Shown: positions 1-12,125 of the stretch, piece after piece
Numbering within the stretch: position 1 is the stretch's first letter
Layout of the letters: every line of letters starts with the position of its first letter
Assembly: GCA_001724025.1 (NCBI GenBank)
Contig: MEDJ01000010.1
Coordinates: forward strand, 1-64,000
Direction of reading: 5' to 3'
Origin: Acidobacteria bacterium SCN 69-37
Lineage (GTDB): Bacteria; Acidobacteriota; Vicinamibacteria; Vicinamibacterales; SCN-69-37
DNA: 64,000 nucleotides
The notes under the pieces: generated by a model
The model's database searches: none
Seen by the model: only the letters and a program-made list of their open reading frames with translations
Told to the model about the DNA's origin: nothing
Translations under genes and position numbers: made by a program

Positions 1-47
1 TTCATATGAGTCTCCGACAGATCTGCGAATCTTGTAGCAGTCGAACG

Positions 48-1802
48 CTATGGAGTCCTATTGCCCCAGATAATGGTGTCGCCTCGGACTTCGCCGTTGC
101 GGTTGCCCCAGATGATGGTGTTGCCGCCGACGCCGCCACCGTCACGGTTGCCCCAGATGATGGTGTTGCCGCCGACGCCGCCACCGTCACGGTTGCCCCA
201 GATGATGGTGTTGCCGCCGACGCCGCCACCGTCGCGGTTGCCCCAGATGATGGTCGAGCCCCATACGAGAGAGTCCGCCTCACCGCCGTCGTCGCCACGG
301 CCGCTCCAGACAATGGTGTTGCTGTCGAGGCCGCCGCGACGGTCGCCATACGTGCCGGAACTGCCGAAGGCAATCTCGGACGCCGTCAGCACTTCGCCTC
401 CGAACTGGACGGCCACGGGGGCGTCGGCCACGTGGCGGCTCTGCACGAGCGCGGCCGCCAGCGGGACGTTGAGGCTGCCGGCGCCCTGCTCGATGATGCC
501 GAAGTCATCTAGGCGCTGAGCCGTGAACTGCAGCGCAAATTTCACCTCGGCGGGGGTCAGCCGGGGCTGGAGTTGGAGCAGCTGCGCCACGGCGCCTGAC
601 GTCACGGCCGTCGCCATGCTCGATCCCGACAGCACCAGGTAGCTCCCGCCGCTGTCGCCAACCAGGCGCCGGCTGGGGTAGTTCTCCCAGAGATAGCTGC
701 CCTCCGCGCCGGCCGACACGATCGCATTGCCCGGCGCCACGAGGTCGGGCTTGATCATCCAGGTCGACTGGTCATCGGGATTGCCCACGGGGCCACGCGA
801 GCTGAACGTCGCCACGCCGTCGTCGGCCCTGGCTACGGTCCCCTTGGTATTGACCGCGCCGACCGTCAACGCCCCGGGCGTGAAGCCTGGCGACACGATC
901 ATGCCGATGACCGGCGTGCCGTCCTCCGTCTTGCCGAGGTTGCCCGCTGAGGCCACCACGACGATGCCCGCGCGCACGAGCCGCTCGACCATCCGACCCA
1001 GCGGATCGTCCCGGTAGTCGTTCGTCGTCGCGTGACCGAGTGAGAGATTGACGACGCGAATCTTGTGCGTGTGGCGGTTGGCCAGCACCCACTCGAGCCC
1101 GGCCAGCACGTCCGACACGTTGCCCGTGCCGTCGGCCCCGAGCACCTTCACGCTGACCAACTCGGCTCCGGGCGCCATGCCGACATACTGCGACCCCTCG
1201 GCCGTCCGGCTGCCCGCGCCGCTGCCGGCGATGATGCCGGCCACGTGCGTGCCGTGACCGTAGGCGTCGTTCGGGTCGCCGCCGCCCGTCACGTCGACGG
1301 CCAGCCGTACGCGCCGCGCCAGGTCGGCGTGCGGCGCAATGCCGGAGTCGAGCACGGCCACGCCCACGCCGGCGCCGGTCAGGCCGCCGAACCGCGTGCC
1401 GCGGGCCTCGTCGCCCCAGAGCAGGCTCGCCCCCGTCGACTGCGTGCTCACCGCCATCGTGCTGACGACCACGTCGTCGGCTGCCAGGGACGTGAGGTTG
1501 GCGTCGCCCGCCAGGCGCGTCACCTGGGCGGCATCGCCGGCCAGCGCCGCGCCCATCCCGAGACGGCGCTCGACACGCAGGCCGTAGGTCCGCGCCAGCC
1601 GGTCCACTTCGGCCTGCGGCGCTTCGACCACCACCCGCATCGTTCCGCCCTCGGCCAGTTGCCTGGCGAGGTCCCGACTCATGCGCGCCCGGTGCTGGGC
1701 GGCCGCATCGAGCGGCGTGAAGACGGTCAGCACGCCGGCGGCCAGCAGGCCAACCAGTGCTGTCCGGCGCGCGAACGAAACGAAGCGAAGCGATGCAGTC
1801 AT
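48..1802 (-). CDS. Secreted S8 (subtilisin-like) serine peptidase with C-terminal WGN repeats
   Basis: A 584-residue subtilase. The chosen start (MTASLRF) gives a clear signal peptide ending near DAAAQ; the open frame continues 43 codons further upstream but that part has no export-signal character. The catalytic triad is visible as Asp152 (VLDSGIAPH), His183 (GHGTHVAG) and Ser395 (SGSSMAT), with the oxyanion Asn at about 288. Residues 40-110 look like an I9-type propeptide. The last 90 residues are a run of NTIIWGNRDGGGVGG repeats, a tail type I associate with subtilases of Acidobacteriota; its role is unknown. It is transcribed alone, away from a 602-bp intergenic region. Proteolysis outside the cytoplasm is well supported; the substrate is not known. 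Confidence 0.9.
   Translation of the reverse strand: MTASLRFVSFARRTALVGLLAAGVLTVFTPLDAAAQHRARMSRDLARQLAEGGTMRVVVEAPQAEVDRLARTYGLRVERRLGMGAALAGDAAQVTRLAGDANLTSLAADDVVVSTMAVSTQSTGASLLWGDEARGTRFGGLTGAGVGVAVLDSGIAPHADLARRVRLAVDVTGGGDPNDAYGHGTHVAGIIAGSGAGSRTAEGSQYVGMAPGAELVSVKVLGADGTGNVSDVLAGLEWVLANRHTHKIRVVNLSLGHATTNDYRDDPLGRMVERLVRAGIVVVASAGNLGKTEDGTPVIGMIVSPGFTPGALTVGAVNTKGTVARADDGVATFSSRGPVGNPDDQSTWMIKPDLVAPGNAIVSAGAEGSYLWENYPSRRLVGDSGGSYLVLSGSSMATAVTSGAVAQLLQLQPRLTPAEVKFALQFTAQRLDDFGIIEQGAGSLNVPLAAALVQSRHVADAPVAVQFGGEVLTASEIAFGSSGTYGDRRGGLDSNTIVWSGRGDDGGEADSLVWGSTIIWGNRDGGGVGGNTIIWGNRDGGGVGGNTIIWGNRDGGGVGGNTIIWGNRNGEVRGDTIIWGNRTP
56..265 (-). repeat. 45-bp tandem coding repeat in the subtilase tail
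   Basis: Three nearly identical 45-bp units start at 101, 146 and 191, with degenerate copies at 56-100 and from 236. They encode NTIIWGNRDGGGVGG. The near identity at DNA level (one base differs at the end of the third unit) points to recent duplication or active copy-number change. Confidence 0.9.
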
Positions 1803-2063
1803 AGGAGTTCCCGTGTCCCGCGGGCCAGGCACACCGCGTGCGGCCGTCGGCTGAGACGTCTTCAAGGCACGTCGTATGCCAGCCCAGCCACCCCGCCACA
1901 GGCGGGCACAGCTGTAACCGGCACCAAACACTCGACTTGTGGTCGAGTCTTACAAAAACGCGCGACCGTTTCTAAAAACGAGATGACGATGCCAGAACGG
2001 GTATTCGATGTTGCGTCCGGACCCTGGCTGAGGTGCCGAACGAGCCGATTAGTACACGATTAA

Positions 2064-2103
2064 TGCCAATTTTGAAAGTCATATTTCAGTAATGTCATTG
2101 GCA
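2064..2103. promoter_or_regulatory. Inverted repeat inside the 602-bp intergenic region 1803-2404
   Basis: The region between the subtilase and the aminotransferase holds no convincing gene. Its middle part (about 1980-2240) is much richer in A and T than its surroundings, as expected for divergent promoters. It contains TGCCAAT (2064-2070) and its perfect complement ATTGGCA (2097-2103), 26 bases apart. An operator for one of the divergent genes is possible but unproven. I could not assign a clear -35/-10 pair. Confidence 0.3.
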
Positions 2104-2404
2104 ATAGGGTTAAGTTGCACGCAATTGCGCTGTCTGTCACGGTTTATCTGGCGTCACAGCAGCCATGCGCGAGCAACGAGACTGTCATCTCTTGTGGGTG
2201 AAATTACATTTTTATGGTCTGCCACAGGACGCCCGCAATGGCGAACCGACAGTGCTGGCTGCGGCAGACGAAATCGTAAGCAACCGGAAGAACATCGGCC
2301 TCTGTTCCTCCGCCGCAAATCAAGGCACAATCGCCTCACCCCACCGCCGTGCGCCTCGCCAACAGTGCGGCGCGGGCTACCCAATAAAGGGAGAGAAGCG
2401 CACG

Positions 2405-3505
2405 ATGTCACTGCCGTCCACATCCCGTCTCCTGCTCGGCCCCGGGCCGTCACCCGTATCCCCTCGCGTCCTGGAGGCCCTCAGTGCCCCCCAACGGTCG
2501 CACCTCGACCCCGAACTCGTCGTTCTGCTCGACGACATCCGCGCGCGGCTGCAGCGCGTGTTCCGCGCGAGCCCTGACAGCGAGACGCTCGCGATTTCGG
2601 GCACCGGATCCTCGGGGCTCGAGGCCGTGGTCGCCAACCTGACCGAACCCGGCCGGCGGGCGCTCGTCATCGTCACGGGCTATTTCGGGGATCGCCTCGC
2701 CGGTGTCCTGACGCGGTATGGTGCGACTGTCGACCGACTCGAGGGGGAGTGGGGGCGCGCCATCGATCCCGCCCGCGTCGAACAGGCTCTGACTGCGAAG
2801 ACCTACGACCTCGTGGGCCTCGTGCACGCCGAGACGTCGACGGGGGTGTGTAACCCGGTGCCGGAGATTGCCAGGCTCGTGCGCGCACACGATGCCCTCC
2901 TGATCGTCGACGCCGTCACGTCGCTCGGCGCACTGCCGCTCGAGGTCGAGGCCTGGGGGATCGATGCGTGCTTCTCATGCTCGCAGAAGGGGCTCGGCGC
3001 GCCTTCAGGCCTCGCGCCCGTCGTGTTCTCGCCGCGCGCGCTGGCCCGGAAGGTTTCGTGCCGCAGTTTCTACCTGGATCTGGATCTGCTGCTCGACTAC
3101 TGGGTGCGGCGCAAGTACCACCACACGATTTCCGCGCCGTTGATTTACGCACTGGCCGAGGCCCTGGCCGAGGTCGAGGACGAAGGGCTCGAGGCGCGCT
3201 GGGCACGGCATCGTCGCGTGCACGAGACGTTCGTCGACGCGGTGGCCGGCCTCGGCCTGGCGTTGCTGCCGCCGCCGGCCGAACGGCTCTGGAGTCTCAA
3301 CACCGTCCGCGTGCCGGCAGGGGCCGATGACGCCGCCGTGCGCCGGACCCTGTTGGAGCAGGACAATATCGAGATTGGCGCCGGCCTGGGGCCGCTCGCG
3401 GGCCAGGTTTTCCGCATCGGCCTGATGGGCACCGGCGCGACGACCGAGAACGTCTCGCGCCTGGTCGAGGCCCTCGGTCGCGCCCTGAACGTGTCACGCG
3501 CATGA
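2405..3505 (+). CDS. Class V PLP aminotransferase (alanine-glyoxylate / serine-pyruvate type)
   Basis: A 366-residue fold-type I PLP enzyme of the alanine-glyoxylate aminotransferase group. The start is set by the Shine-Dalgarno-like GGGAGAG about 10 bases upstream and by the family N-terminus LLLGPGPSPVSPRV. Visible motifs are the cofactor loop SGTGSSGLEA (about residue 65), VDAVTSLGA with the cofactor-binding Asp, and the Schiff-base lysine in SCSQKGLGAP. The usual reaction moves an amino group between alanine or serine and glyoxylate or a 2-oxo acid. Exact substrate is not decidable here; a phosphonate or purine-catabolic transaminase is an alternative. Its stop overlaps the M48 gene start (ATGA), so the two are translationally coupled. 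Confidence 0.85.
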   Translation: MSLPSTSRLLLGPGPSPVSPRVLEALSAPQRSHLDPELVVLLDDIRARLQRVFRASPDSETLAISGTGSSGLEAVVANLTEPGRRALVIVTGYFGDRLAGVLTRYGATVDRLEGEWGRAIDPARVEQALTAKTYDLVGLVHAETSTGVCNPVPEIARLVRAHDALLIVDAVTSLGALPLEVEAWGIDACFSCSQKGLGAPSGLAPVVFSPRALARKVSCRSFYLDLDLLLDYWVRRKYHHTISAPLIYALAEALAEVEDEGLEARWARHRRVHETFVDAVAGLGLALLPPPAERLWSLNTVRVPAGADDAAVRRTLLEQDNIEIGAGLGPLAGQVFRIGLMGTGATTENVSRLVEALGRALNVSRA

Positions 3506-4932
3506 ACGCCCTCGTCCGCCTGCTGCTCGTCGTTGCCCTGGCCTGGGGCTGCGCCACCAATCCCGCCACCGGGCGCCGGCAACTGATGCTGATGTCCGAG
3601 GCCGAAGAGATTCAGGTGGGACGGAAGTCGGACGCGGAGATCCGCCAGCAGATGGGGCTCTACGATGATCCCGATCTGCAGGCCTACGTGCGGGCGGTCG
3701 GCACGAAACTCGCGACGGCCTCGCACCGGCCCGATCTGCCGTGGACGTTCGCCGTCGTCGACGAGCCGGCGGTCAACGCCTTCGCAGTGCCGGGCGGCTT
3801 CATCTACATCACGCGCGGCATCCTGCCGTTCCTGCGCGACGAAGCCGAACTGGCCGGTGTGCTCGGCCACGAGGTGGGGCACGTCGACGCGCGTCATTCC
3901 GCCGAGGCCTATTCCCGGCAGCTTGGGGCTGGCGTCGGCCTGGCCATTGCCGGCGTGCTGGCGCCGAGCACGCAGCCGATCCAGGGGGTGGCCGGGGCCG
4001 GGCTCGGGGTGCTGTTCCTGCGGTACGGCCGCGAGGCCGAACTCGAGTCCGACAGGCTCGGCGTCGGCTATGCGGCCAGCCAGGGCTGGGATCCACACGG
4101 TGTGCCCGGCATGCTGTCGACGCTCGCCCGCCTCGATGCGGCCAGCGGATCGAGCCGCGGCGTGCCCAACTGGGCGCTGACCCACCCTCCAGCCGCCGAC
4201 CGCGTCGCGCGCGTGCAGGAGGCCGTGGCCGCCGCGCCCATCAGTTCCGGGCTGACGAACGCGTCGACACTCGATCGGCACCTCGATGGTCTCGTGTTCG
4301 GTGACAGTCGTGAAAAGGGCATCGTGCGCGGCAGCGAATTCCTGCACCCGGTGCTGCGGTTTGCCGTGCGCTTTCCTGAAGGCTGGCAGGTGAGCAACGG
4401 CGAGACGCAGGTCTCGGCACGACGAGACGGCCAGGGCAACAGCGTGATGCTGCTCGAACTCGTGCAGGGGACTGGACCTGTGCGGCAGGTGGCGTCCGAT
4501 CAAATGACGAAGGCCGGCTGGCGCGAGACGGACGGCGAGGCGGCGCGGATCAACGGACTCGATGCGTACGTCGGTACGTATCAGGGCACGATCGAGAATA
4601 CGGCCGTGACGCTCCACGCCGCGCACGTGCGCGCGGGGACGCAGACCTACGTCATCGCGGGCGTGGCCCCGAGCCAGGAGTTTGCCGCGTCGGCCGGCCT
4701 GTTCGAAGCGTCGATCCGGAGCTTCCGCACCCTGACGCAGGCCGAGGCCGACCGCATCCAGCCGAGCCGCGTCGATTTCCGCGTGGCGCGCGGCGGCGAT
4801 ACGTGGGAGTCACTGGCCCGGGACCTCGGACGCGGCATCATCTCGGCATCGTCGCTGGCCATCATGAACGGTCGTGACGCGTCGGTGTCGCCCCGCACGG
4901 GCGAGCGCCTTCGCGTCGTCGTCGGCGGGTGA
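3502..4932 (+). CDS. M48-family metalloprotease, predicted lipoprotein with LysM-like C-terminus
   Basis: A 476-residue zinc peptidase. The N-terminus is a hydrophobic segment ending in AWGC, a near-consensus lipobox (Cys17), so it is likely anchored in the envelope. The zinc site is HEVGH (123-127) with the third ligand in LESDRLG (Glu182), as in BepA/LoiP-type periplasmic M48 proteases that check outer-membrane protein assembly. The last 50 residues (GGDTWESLARDLG... to the end) resemble a LysM peptidoglycan-binding module. It overlaps the aminotransferase upstream and the transglycosylase downstream by four bases each. A periplasmic quality-control or cell-wall role is inferred. Confidence 0.88.
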   Translation: MNALVRLLLVVALAWGCATNPATGRRQLMLMSEAEEIQVGRKSDAEIRQQMGLYDDPDLQAYVRAVGTKLATASHRPDLPWTFAVVDEPAVNAFAVPGGFIYITRGILPFLRDEAELAGVLGHEVGHVDARHSAEAYSRQLGAGVGLAIAGVLAPSTQPIQGVAGAGLGVLFLRYGREAELESDRLGVGYAASQGWDPHGVPGMLSTLARLDAASGSSRGVPNWALTHPPAADRVARVQEAVAAAPISSGLTNASTLDRHLDGLVFGDSREKGIVRGSEFLHPVLRFAVRFPEGWQVSNGETQVSARRDGQGNSVMLLELVQGTGPVRQVASDQMTKAGWRETDGEAARINGLDAYVGTYQGTIENTAVTLHAAHVRAGTQTYVIAGVAPSQEFAASAGLFEASIRSFRTLTQAEADRIQPSRVDFRVARGGDTWESLARDLGRGIISASSLAIMNGRDASVSPRTGERLRVVVGG

Positions 4933-5798
4933 GACGCGTGGCCCGGCGTCGCTCTTCCCGCGGGGCGCTCGTCTTCCGCATCGTCATCGGCAGCCTCGCC
5001 ATCGTCTACGCGTGCGCGGCGTACAGTTGGCTCATGCTGCCCGACGTCCGACCGCTGATCGCCGATCCGCCGGCGCGGACGGCGTTCATGGACCTGCGCG
5101 CCACCGAAGCGCGCGCTGCCGACCGTCCGATCCGCGAAGAACGGCGATGGCTGGCGTTCAATCGGATCGCTCCCACCCTTCGTCGCGCCGTACTCGTGGC
5201 TGAAGACGATGCGTTCTGGGACCACGACGGCGTGGACTACCGTGAACTGCGTGCCTCGTTCGAAGCGAGCCTCGAGGACGGCACGGCGATGCGCGGGGCC
5301 TCGACTATCACGCAGCAACTGGCGAAGAACCTGTATCTGTCGCCGTCGCGTAATCCGTGGCGGAAGGTGGTCGAACTGATGCTGACGCGGCGCCTCGAGG
5401 CCGAGTTGTCGAAGACGCGCATCCTCGAGCTCTATCTCAACGTGGTCGAGTGGGGCGACGGCCTCTGGGGGGCCGAGGCGGCCGCGCGCGCGTACTTCGG
5501 GCAGTCGGCGTCGTCGCTCTCGGCATCGCAGGCGGCGCTGATGGCCGGGGCCCTGATCAATCCCCGCATCTATTCGCCGGCCAGCCCCAACAGGCGACTG
5601 GTCGCGCGTCAGCGCATCATTCTTGGACGGATGAGCCGCGGGGTCGCGGCACCGGCTCCGCCATCGCTCCCCGCGTCCACAGACGGGCCGTCTGACAGGT
5701 CACTGCCGGTTGGCGCGCCGCCGCGCGCGCCGATACCAACCGATCCGGCGGATCTGCTCCGGCCGCCGGCTGCGACAGACGTCGAACGCGAACCCTGA
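4929..5798 (+). CDS. mtgA: Monofunctional peptidoglycan transglycosylase (GT51)
   Basis: A 289-residue inner-membrane glycosyltransferase that polymerises lipid II into glycan strands. One membrane segment lies at about residues 15-36. GT51 motifs follow in order: EDDAFWDHDG (catalytic Glu), GASTITQQLAKNLYLSPSR, then KTRILELYLNVVEWGDGLWG and AARAYFG. There is no transpeptidase domain, so it is the monofunctional class. The GTG start at 4929 overlaps the M48 stop; a second GTG at 4938 is a possible alternative. The C-terminal 65 residues are proline-rich and outside the usual family length. It ends six bases from the convergent NlpC/P60 gene. Confidence 0.9.
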   Translation: MRRVARRRSSRGALVFRIVIGSLAIVYACAAYSWLMLPDVRPLIADPPARTAFMDLRATEARAADRPIREERRWLAFNRIAPTLRRAVLVAEDDAFWDHDGVDYRELRASFEASLEDGTAMRGASTITQQLAKNLYLSPSRNPWRKVVELMLTRRLEAELSKTRILELYLNVVEWGDGLWGAEAAARAYFGQSASSLSASQAALMAGALINPRIYSPASPNRRLVARQRIILGRMSRGVAAPAPPSLPASTDGPSDRSLPVGAPPRAPIPTDPADLLRPPAATDVEREP

Positions 5799-5804
5799 AA
5801 TTGC

Positions 5805-6368
5805 TCAGGACGCGGGTGGCATCGTCAGCGCCAGCCGCCTGGCGCCGAGCATCCGTCGTTTCCAGTAGGGCGAGTCGAAACGTTCGACGCGCACGTTCGC
5901 ACCCGTGCCCGGGGCGTGCACGAACGTCCGCGCGTCCGGATCGACGACGATGCCGACGTGGGTGGCGCCGGGTCCTGTTGTCGAAAAGAACACGAGATCG
6001 CCCGAGCTGACGTGCGAACGCGCGACCTCGCGTCCGACGTGGAACTGTTCGGCCACGGTGCGCGGCATGTCCAGGCTCGCCTGCGCGAACACGTAGCGAA
6101 CGAACCCGCTGCAGTCGAACCCCGCCTGCGGAGTCGAACCGCCGAGCTGATAGCGCGCGCCCCGCAGCGCCAGGGCCGTGGCCACGATATCGGTCGTGAC
6201 GGCCTCGATCTGCGGCGCTCGATGGTCGGCCCATGTCTGCGGCGGTGAGCCCGGGAAGGGGAGTGGTCGGGCGCCAATCGGCGGTGCCGAAGCGCAGGCA
6301 CTCCCGCCGAGGCCGACGAAGAGCAGGAGCGCGGCGGTACGCCAGGAACTGCGGGCCAGCGCGATCAT
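5805..6368 (-). CDS. NlpC/P60 cell-wall peptidase, lipoprotein
   Basis: A 187-residue lipoprotein: signal peptide with lipobox GSAC at about residues 22-25, then an NlpC/P60 domain from about residue 55. The catalytic Cys lies in FDCSGFVRY, the His in THVGIVVD and the third polar residue (His) in FVHAPG. Such enzymes cut the peptide stems of peptidoglycan (gamma-D-Glu-diaminopimelate bond). It converges on mtgA with six bases between the stops, so a cell-wall synthase and a cell-wall hydrolase sit tail to tail. Confidence 0.9.
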   Translation of the reverse strand: MIALARSSWRTAALLLFVGLGGSACASAPPIGARPLPFPGSPPQTWADHRAPQIEAVTTDIVATALALRGARYQLGGSTPQAGFDCSGFVRYVFAQASLDMPRTVAEQFHVGREVARSHVSSGDLVFFSTTGPGATHVGIVVDPDARTFVHAPGTGANVRVERFDSPYWKRRMLGARRLALTMPPAS

Positions 6369-6449
6369 GTTCCCGTTATCGTGCCGGACCGCGGCCGGCT
6401 GCAGTCGTCAGACGTGTCGTCGCATGCCATCCGTGTAACTCTCTGATAT

Positions 6450-6503
6450 CTGGCATGTTACCAGTGCCAGTTTCTTGACAGCTCCGGACGCTTCCAGCAG
6501 AAT
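6450..6503 (+). promoter_or_regulatory. Promoter of the HNH gene with overlapping inverted repeat
   Basis: TTGACA (6475-6480), a 17-base spacer, then CAGAAT (6498-6503) form a good sigma-70-type promoter. The -10 ends 11 bases before the ATG at 6515, which implies an mRNA with no or almost no leader. Just upstream, CTGGCA (6450-6455) and TGCCAG (6465-6470) form an inverted repeat that could bind a regulator. Confidence 0.6.
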
Positions 6504-6514
6504 GCCAACAGGCC

Positions 6515-7045
6515 ATGGAACAGACACTTCTTCTGAACGCGACTTACGAGCCGCTGAAGGTCGTCCATTGGCAGAAGGCCATCACGCTGTGGGCGCAGGG
6601 CAAGGTCGAGATTGTCTCGGTCTACGATCGTGAGATCCGGTCGGTGTCCTTCAGCATCAAGCTGCCGTCGGTCATCCGCCTGCTGCGCCGGATCCGCATC
6701 AGGCGGTCGATCGAGCACGTGCCGTTCTCCCGGGCCAACATCTACGCGCGCGACGACCACACATGCCAGTATTGTGGCGTGTCGTTCCCGACGGGCGAAT
6801 TGACGTTCGACCACGTCGTGCCCGTGGCACAAGGCGGACGGAAGGACTGGGAGAACATTGTCACCTGCTGCATCACCTGCAATCGGCGCAAGGGCGGACG
6901 GACGCCCGAGCAGGCCGGCATGCGCCTCACGCGCCCACCGCGCCGGCCCACGAAGGCGCCGGCCATCCGCATCACGTTCGGCCTGCGCAACGCGCCCGAC
7001 AGCTGGCGCGACTACGTCTACTGGAACGTCGAACTCGACGAATAG
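6515..7045 (+). CDS. HNH endonuclease domain protein
   Basis: A 176-residue protein with a central HNH nuclease fold and a CxxC zinc knuckle: CQYCG at about residue 87, the metal-site sequence TFDHVVPVAQGG, then CCITCNRRKGG. The N-terminal 70 residues (LLLNATYEPLKVVHW...) are typical of a widespread, usually chromosomal, HNH family of unknown biological role, separate from restriction enzymes and homing endonucleases. There is no convincing ribosome-binding site, in line with the leaderless promoter. The next gene starts nine bases after its stop and probably shares its transcript. Confidence 0.85.
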   Translation: MEQTLLLNATYEPLKVVHWQKAITLWAQGKVEIVSVYDREIRSVSFSIKLPSVIRLLRRIRIRRSIEHVPFSRANIYARDDHTCQYCGVSFPTGELTFDHVVPVAQGGRKDWENIVTCCITCNRRKGGRTPEQAGMRLTRPPRRPTKAPAIRITFGLRNAPDSWRDYVYWNVELDE

Positions 7046-7054
7046 GGAGGGCGC

Positions 7055-8080
7055 GTGACCGGGGCGGCCGTGGCGACCGTGCCGGCGTGCGCGATCCCTG
7101 GCGGGATCGTGTGCGTCACGTTCGATCCGCCGCGTCCCGTGTCATCGGCGATCCCCCAGATCAGGGTCGGCGACGCGCCGGCCCGCGTTGTCGGGGCCTC
7201 ATCGCGGCATCTGCGCTTCCGCGTGCCATCGGGCACGGACGGCGGCGTGTTGCCCGTGCGTATCGAATCGGACGGCCTGGACGTCGGCACGGTGACCGTC
7301 GCGCGACCGCACGTCGACGGCCTGCACCAGGTCGACAGCCCGGCCTTCGACGGTCTCGGGCGCCTGTATGTGACCAACAGCGGATCGCGCGGCGTGAAGA
7401 CGCCGGTGCCGCTGCACCGCGTGTGGCCTGACGGCCGGCGTGAACCGCTCGCCGTCGAGATCCCGAATCCCACCTCGCTTGCGCTCGGACCCGATGGGGC
7501 GATGTACGTGTCGAGCCGGTTCGAAGGGCAGGTCTATCGGCTGGCCGACGACGACACGGTGGACGTGTATGCGTCGGATCTCGGTGTGCCGACGGGGCTG
7601 GCGTTCGCCGGCGATGGCACGCTGTTCGTCGGCGACCGATCGGGCACGATCTTCCGCGTCTCGCGTGATCGCCAGGTCGACACGTTCGCGTCGCTCCCAC
7701 CGAGCGTCGCCGCGTTCCACCTGGCGTTCGGGCCCGACGACCACCTGTACGTCTCGGCACCGACCTTGTCGGCGCACGATGTCGTGTACCGCATTTCGCC
7801 GGACCGGCTCGTCGACTCGTGCGGCCGCGGATTCGGCCGGCCCCAGGGCCTGGCGTTCGACCATGACGGCACGTTGTACGTGGTCGACGCCCTGGCCGGG
7901 GCGAGTGGCGTCGATCGGCTCGCCCCGTTGCCGGAGCCTCTGGCGCCTGCGCGTGTGGTGGCGGCGCCCGCCATCGTGGGACTCGCTTTCGATCCGCGCG
8001 GCGGGGTGGTCGTTGCCTCGAGCGATACGATCTGGCGGTTCGACGGGCCGCTCGGCGAGGTGCGCGGAGTGACGCGATAG
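7055..8080 (+). CDS. IPT-like plus NHL/SMP-30-type beta-propeller protein
   Basis: A 341-residue protein with no signal peptide. Residues 1-85 look like an IPT/TIG immunoglobulin-like fold ([15 protein letters not shown]... ending in VTVARP). The rest is a six-bladed propeller with recurring blades of the type [39 protein letters not shown] and [13 protein letters not shown], as in NHL and SMP-30/gluconolactonase-like proteins. No clear lactonase metal site can be assigned, so the enzymatic role is open. The GTG start has GGGAGG four bases upstream. Co-transcription with the HNH gene is likely; the functional link is unknown. Confidence 0.7.
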   Translation: MTGAAVATVPACAIPGGIVCVTFDPPRPVSSAIPQIRVGDAPARVVGASSRHLRFRVPSGTDGGVLPVRIESDGLDVGTVTVARPHVDGLHQVDSPAFDGLGRLYVTNSGSRGVKTPVPLHRVWPDGRREPLAVEIPNPTSLALGPDGAMYVSSRFEGQVYRLADDDTVDVYASDLGVPTGLAFAGDGTLFVGDRSGTIFRVSRDRQVDTFASLPPSVAAFHLAFGPDDHLYVSAPTLSAHDVVYRISPDRLVDSCGRGFGRPQGLAFDHDGTLYVVDALAGASGVDRLAPLPEPLAPARVVAAPAIVGLAFDPRGGVVVASSDTIWRFDGPLGEVRGVTR

Positions 8081-8123
8081 AATGATCGGGACGACCCCCG
8101 ATCGTCCGCCGAAGACACAGCCC

Positions 8124-10961
<2,838 letters not shown>

Positions 10962-11153
10962 CAGGTGTGTATCAATTGACACGGTCATTCTGTCCCTGAC
11001 TGTGGCACAACTGACACGATCCATGGTGGGCACCGGGTAGTCCCTTCCGGGAACTCATTTTCTAAGTTGACTCTAATGAATGGTTTACGAGAGTATTTAC
11101 CGCGGCACGTCGCCTCTGGCAGGCCACTTGCTAGGGGGTAACACCTGGGACGG

Positions 11154-12062
11154 ATGTCGTTGATGGCGTCACAGCGAACGGTTCGCCGAACAGTCACTTG
11201 CGCCGGGATTGGTCTTCATTCCGGCCACAAGGTCACCCTCACTCTCAAGCCAGCTCCAGCCGACACCGGAATCCGATTCCAGCGTGCCGACCTGGCGGGC
11301 CTGGAAATCCCCGCGCACGTCGCGCACCTGAGCGGCCGCCAGCAACTGCAGACCGGCCTGGCCGCCGATGCCGCGTCGGTCGATACCGTCGAGCACCTGC
11401 TGGCCGCGCTGCGCAGCCTGGGCGTCGACAACGCGTACATCGAACTGAACCACCCGGAAGTGCCAATCATGGATGGCAGCGCGGCGCCCTGGGTCTACCT
11501 GATCCAGGACGCCGGCATCCGAGACCAGGGCGTGCCACGACGGATCATCCAGGTACGGCGCTCGATTCAGGTCCAGCAGGGCGACAAGCGCATCGCGCTG
11601 TATCCGTCGGATTGCTTCAAGATCACCTACACCATCAGCTTCGATCACCCGCTGCTGCGTCACCAGCAGAAGACGCTGGACCTCGACGAGCAGGTGTTCA
11701 TCGACGAGATCGCGCCCGCACGGACGTTCGGCTTCCTCAAGGAGGTCGAGATGCTGCGGCAGCGCGGTATGGCGCTCGGCGGCTCGCTCGAGAACGCGAT
11801 CGTGCTCGGCGAAACCGGCGTGCTGAACCCGCTGCGGTTCGACGACGAGTTCGTGCGGCACAAGATTCTCGACGTGATTGGGGACTTGGCGCTGGTGGGG
11901 TACCAGCTGCAGGGGCACCTCGTCGTGCACCGCGGTGGTCATGCGCTGCACACGGCCCTGGCGGCCGAGTTGCTGCGTCAGCGTGATGCGTGGCAGTTCG
12001 CCGATGCCCCGACGACCGAGTCGGTGAGTGTCGCCGCCGGCGTGCGCGCCACGGCCAACTGA
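11154..12062 (+). CDS. lpxC: UDP-3-O-acyl-N-acetylglucosamine deacetylase
   Basis: A 302-residue zinc amidase that performs the committed step of lipid A synthesis, so the organism makes lipopolysaccharide or at least lipid A. Zinc ligands are visible in VDTVEHLLAAL (His81) and HKILDVIGDLAL (His and Asp); HRGGHALHTAL carries the catalytic His. A second in-frame ATG lies three codons on (MASQRTV) and may be the true start. The 192-bp region upstream of it contains TGACAC twice (10977 and 11012), a TTGACT at 11067 and a small hairpin across the uvrA stop, but no firm promoter. Confidence 0.96.
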   Translation: MSLMASQRTVRRTVTCAGIGLHSGHKVTLTLKPAPADTGIRFQRADLAGLEIPAHVAHLSGRQQLQTGLAADAASVDTVEHLLAALRSLGVDNAYIELNHPEVPIMDGSAAPWVYLIQDAGIRDQGVPRRIIQVRRSIQVQQGDKRIALYPSDCFKITYTISFDHPLLRHQQKTLDLDEQVFIDEIAPARTFGFLKEVEMLRQRGMALGGSLENAIVLGETGVLNPLRFDDEFVRHKILDVIGDLALVGYQLQGHLVVHRGGHALHTALAAELLRQRDAWQFADAPTTESVSVAAGVRATAN

Positions 12063-12125
12063 GCGCGGTTCGCGCGCGCCGATTTTCTCTCCGCTGTGGT
12101 CTGCCTCGCCCGGGGCAGGCCGGTC

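Noticed and set aside
772-1899. Long open frame on the same strand as the subtilase, shifted
   Set aside because: Arg/Pro/Ala-rich composition with no domain; a shadow of the high-GC subtilase gene.
2097-2121. Sigma-54 promoter TGGCA...TTGCA
   Set aside because: The distance between the GG and GC elements is 15 bases instead of the required 10.
1803-2404. Search for a small gene or RNA in the 602-bp intergenic region
   Set aside because: No open frame with a start signal and reasonable composition, and no tRNA-like fold. Only an inverted repeat and AT-rich promoter-like DNA were seen.
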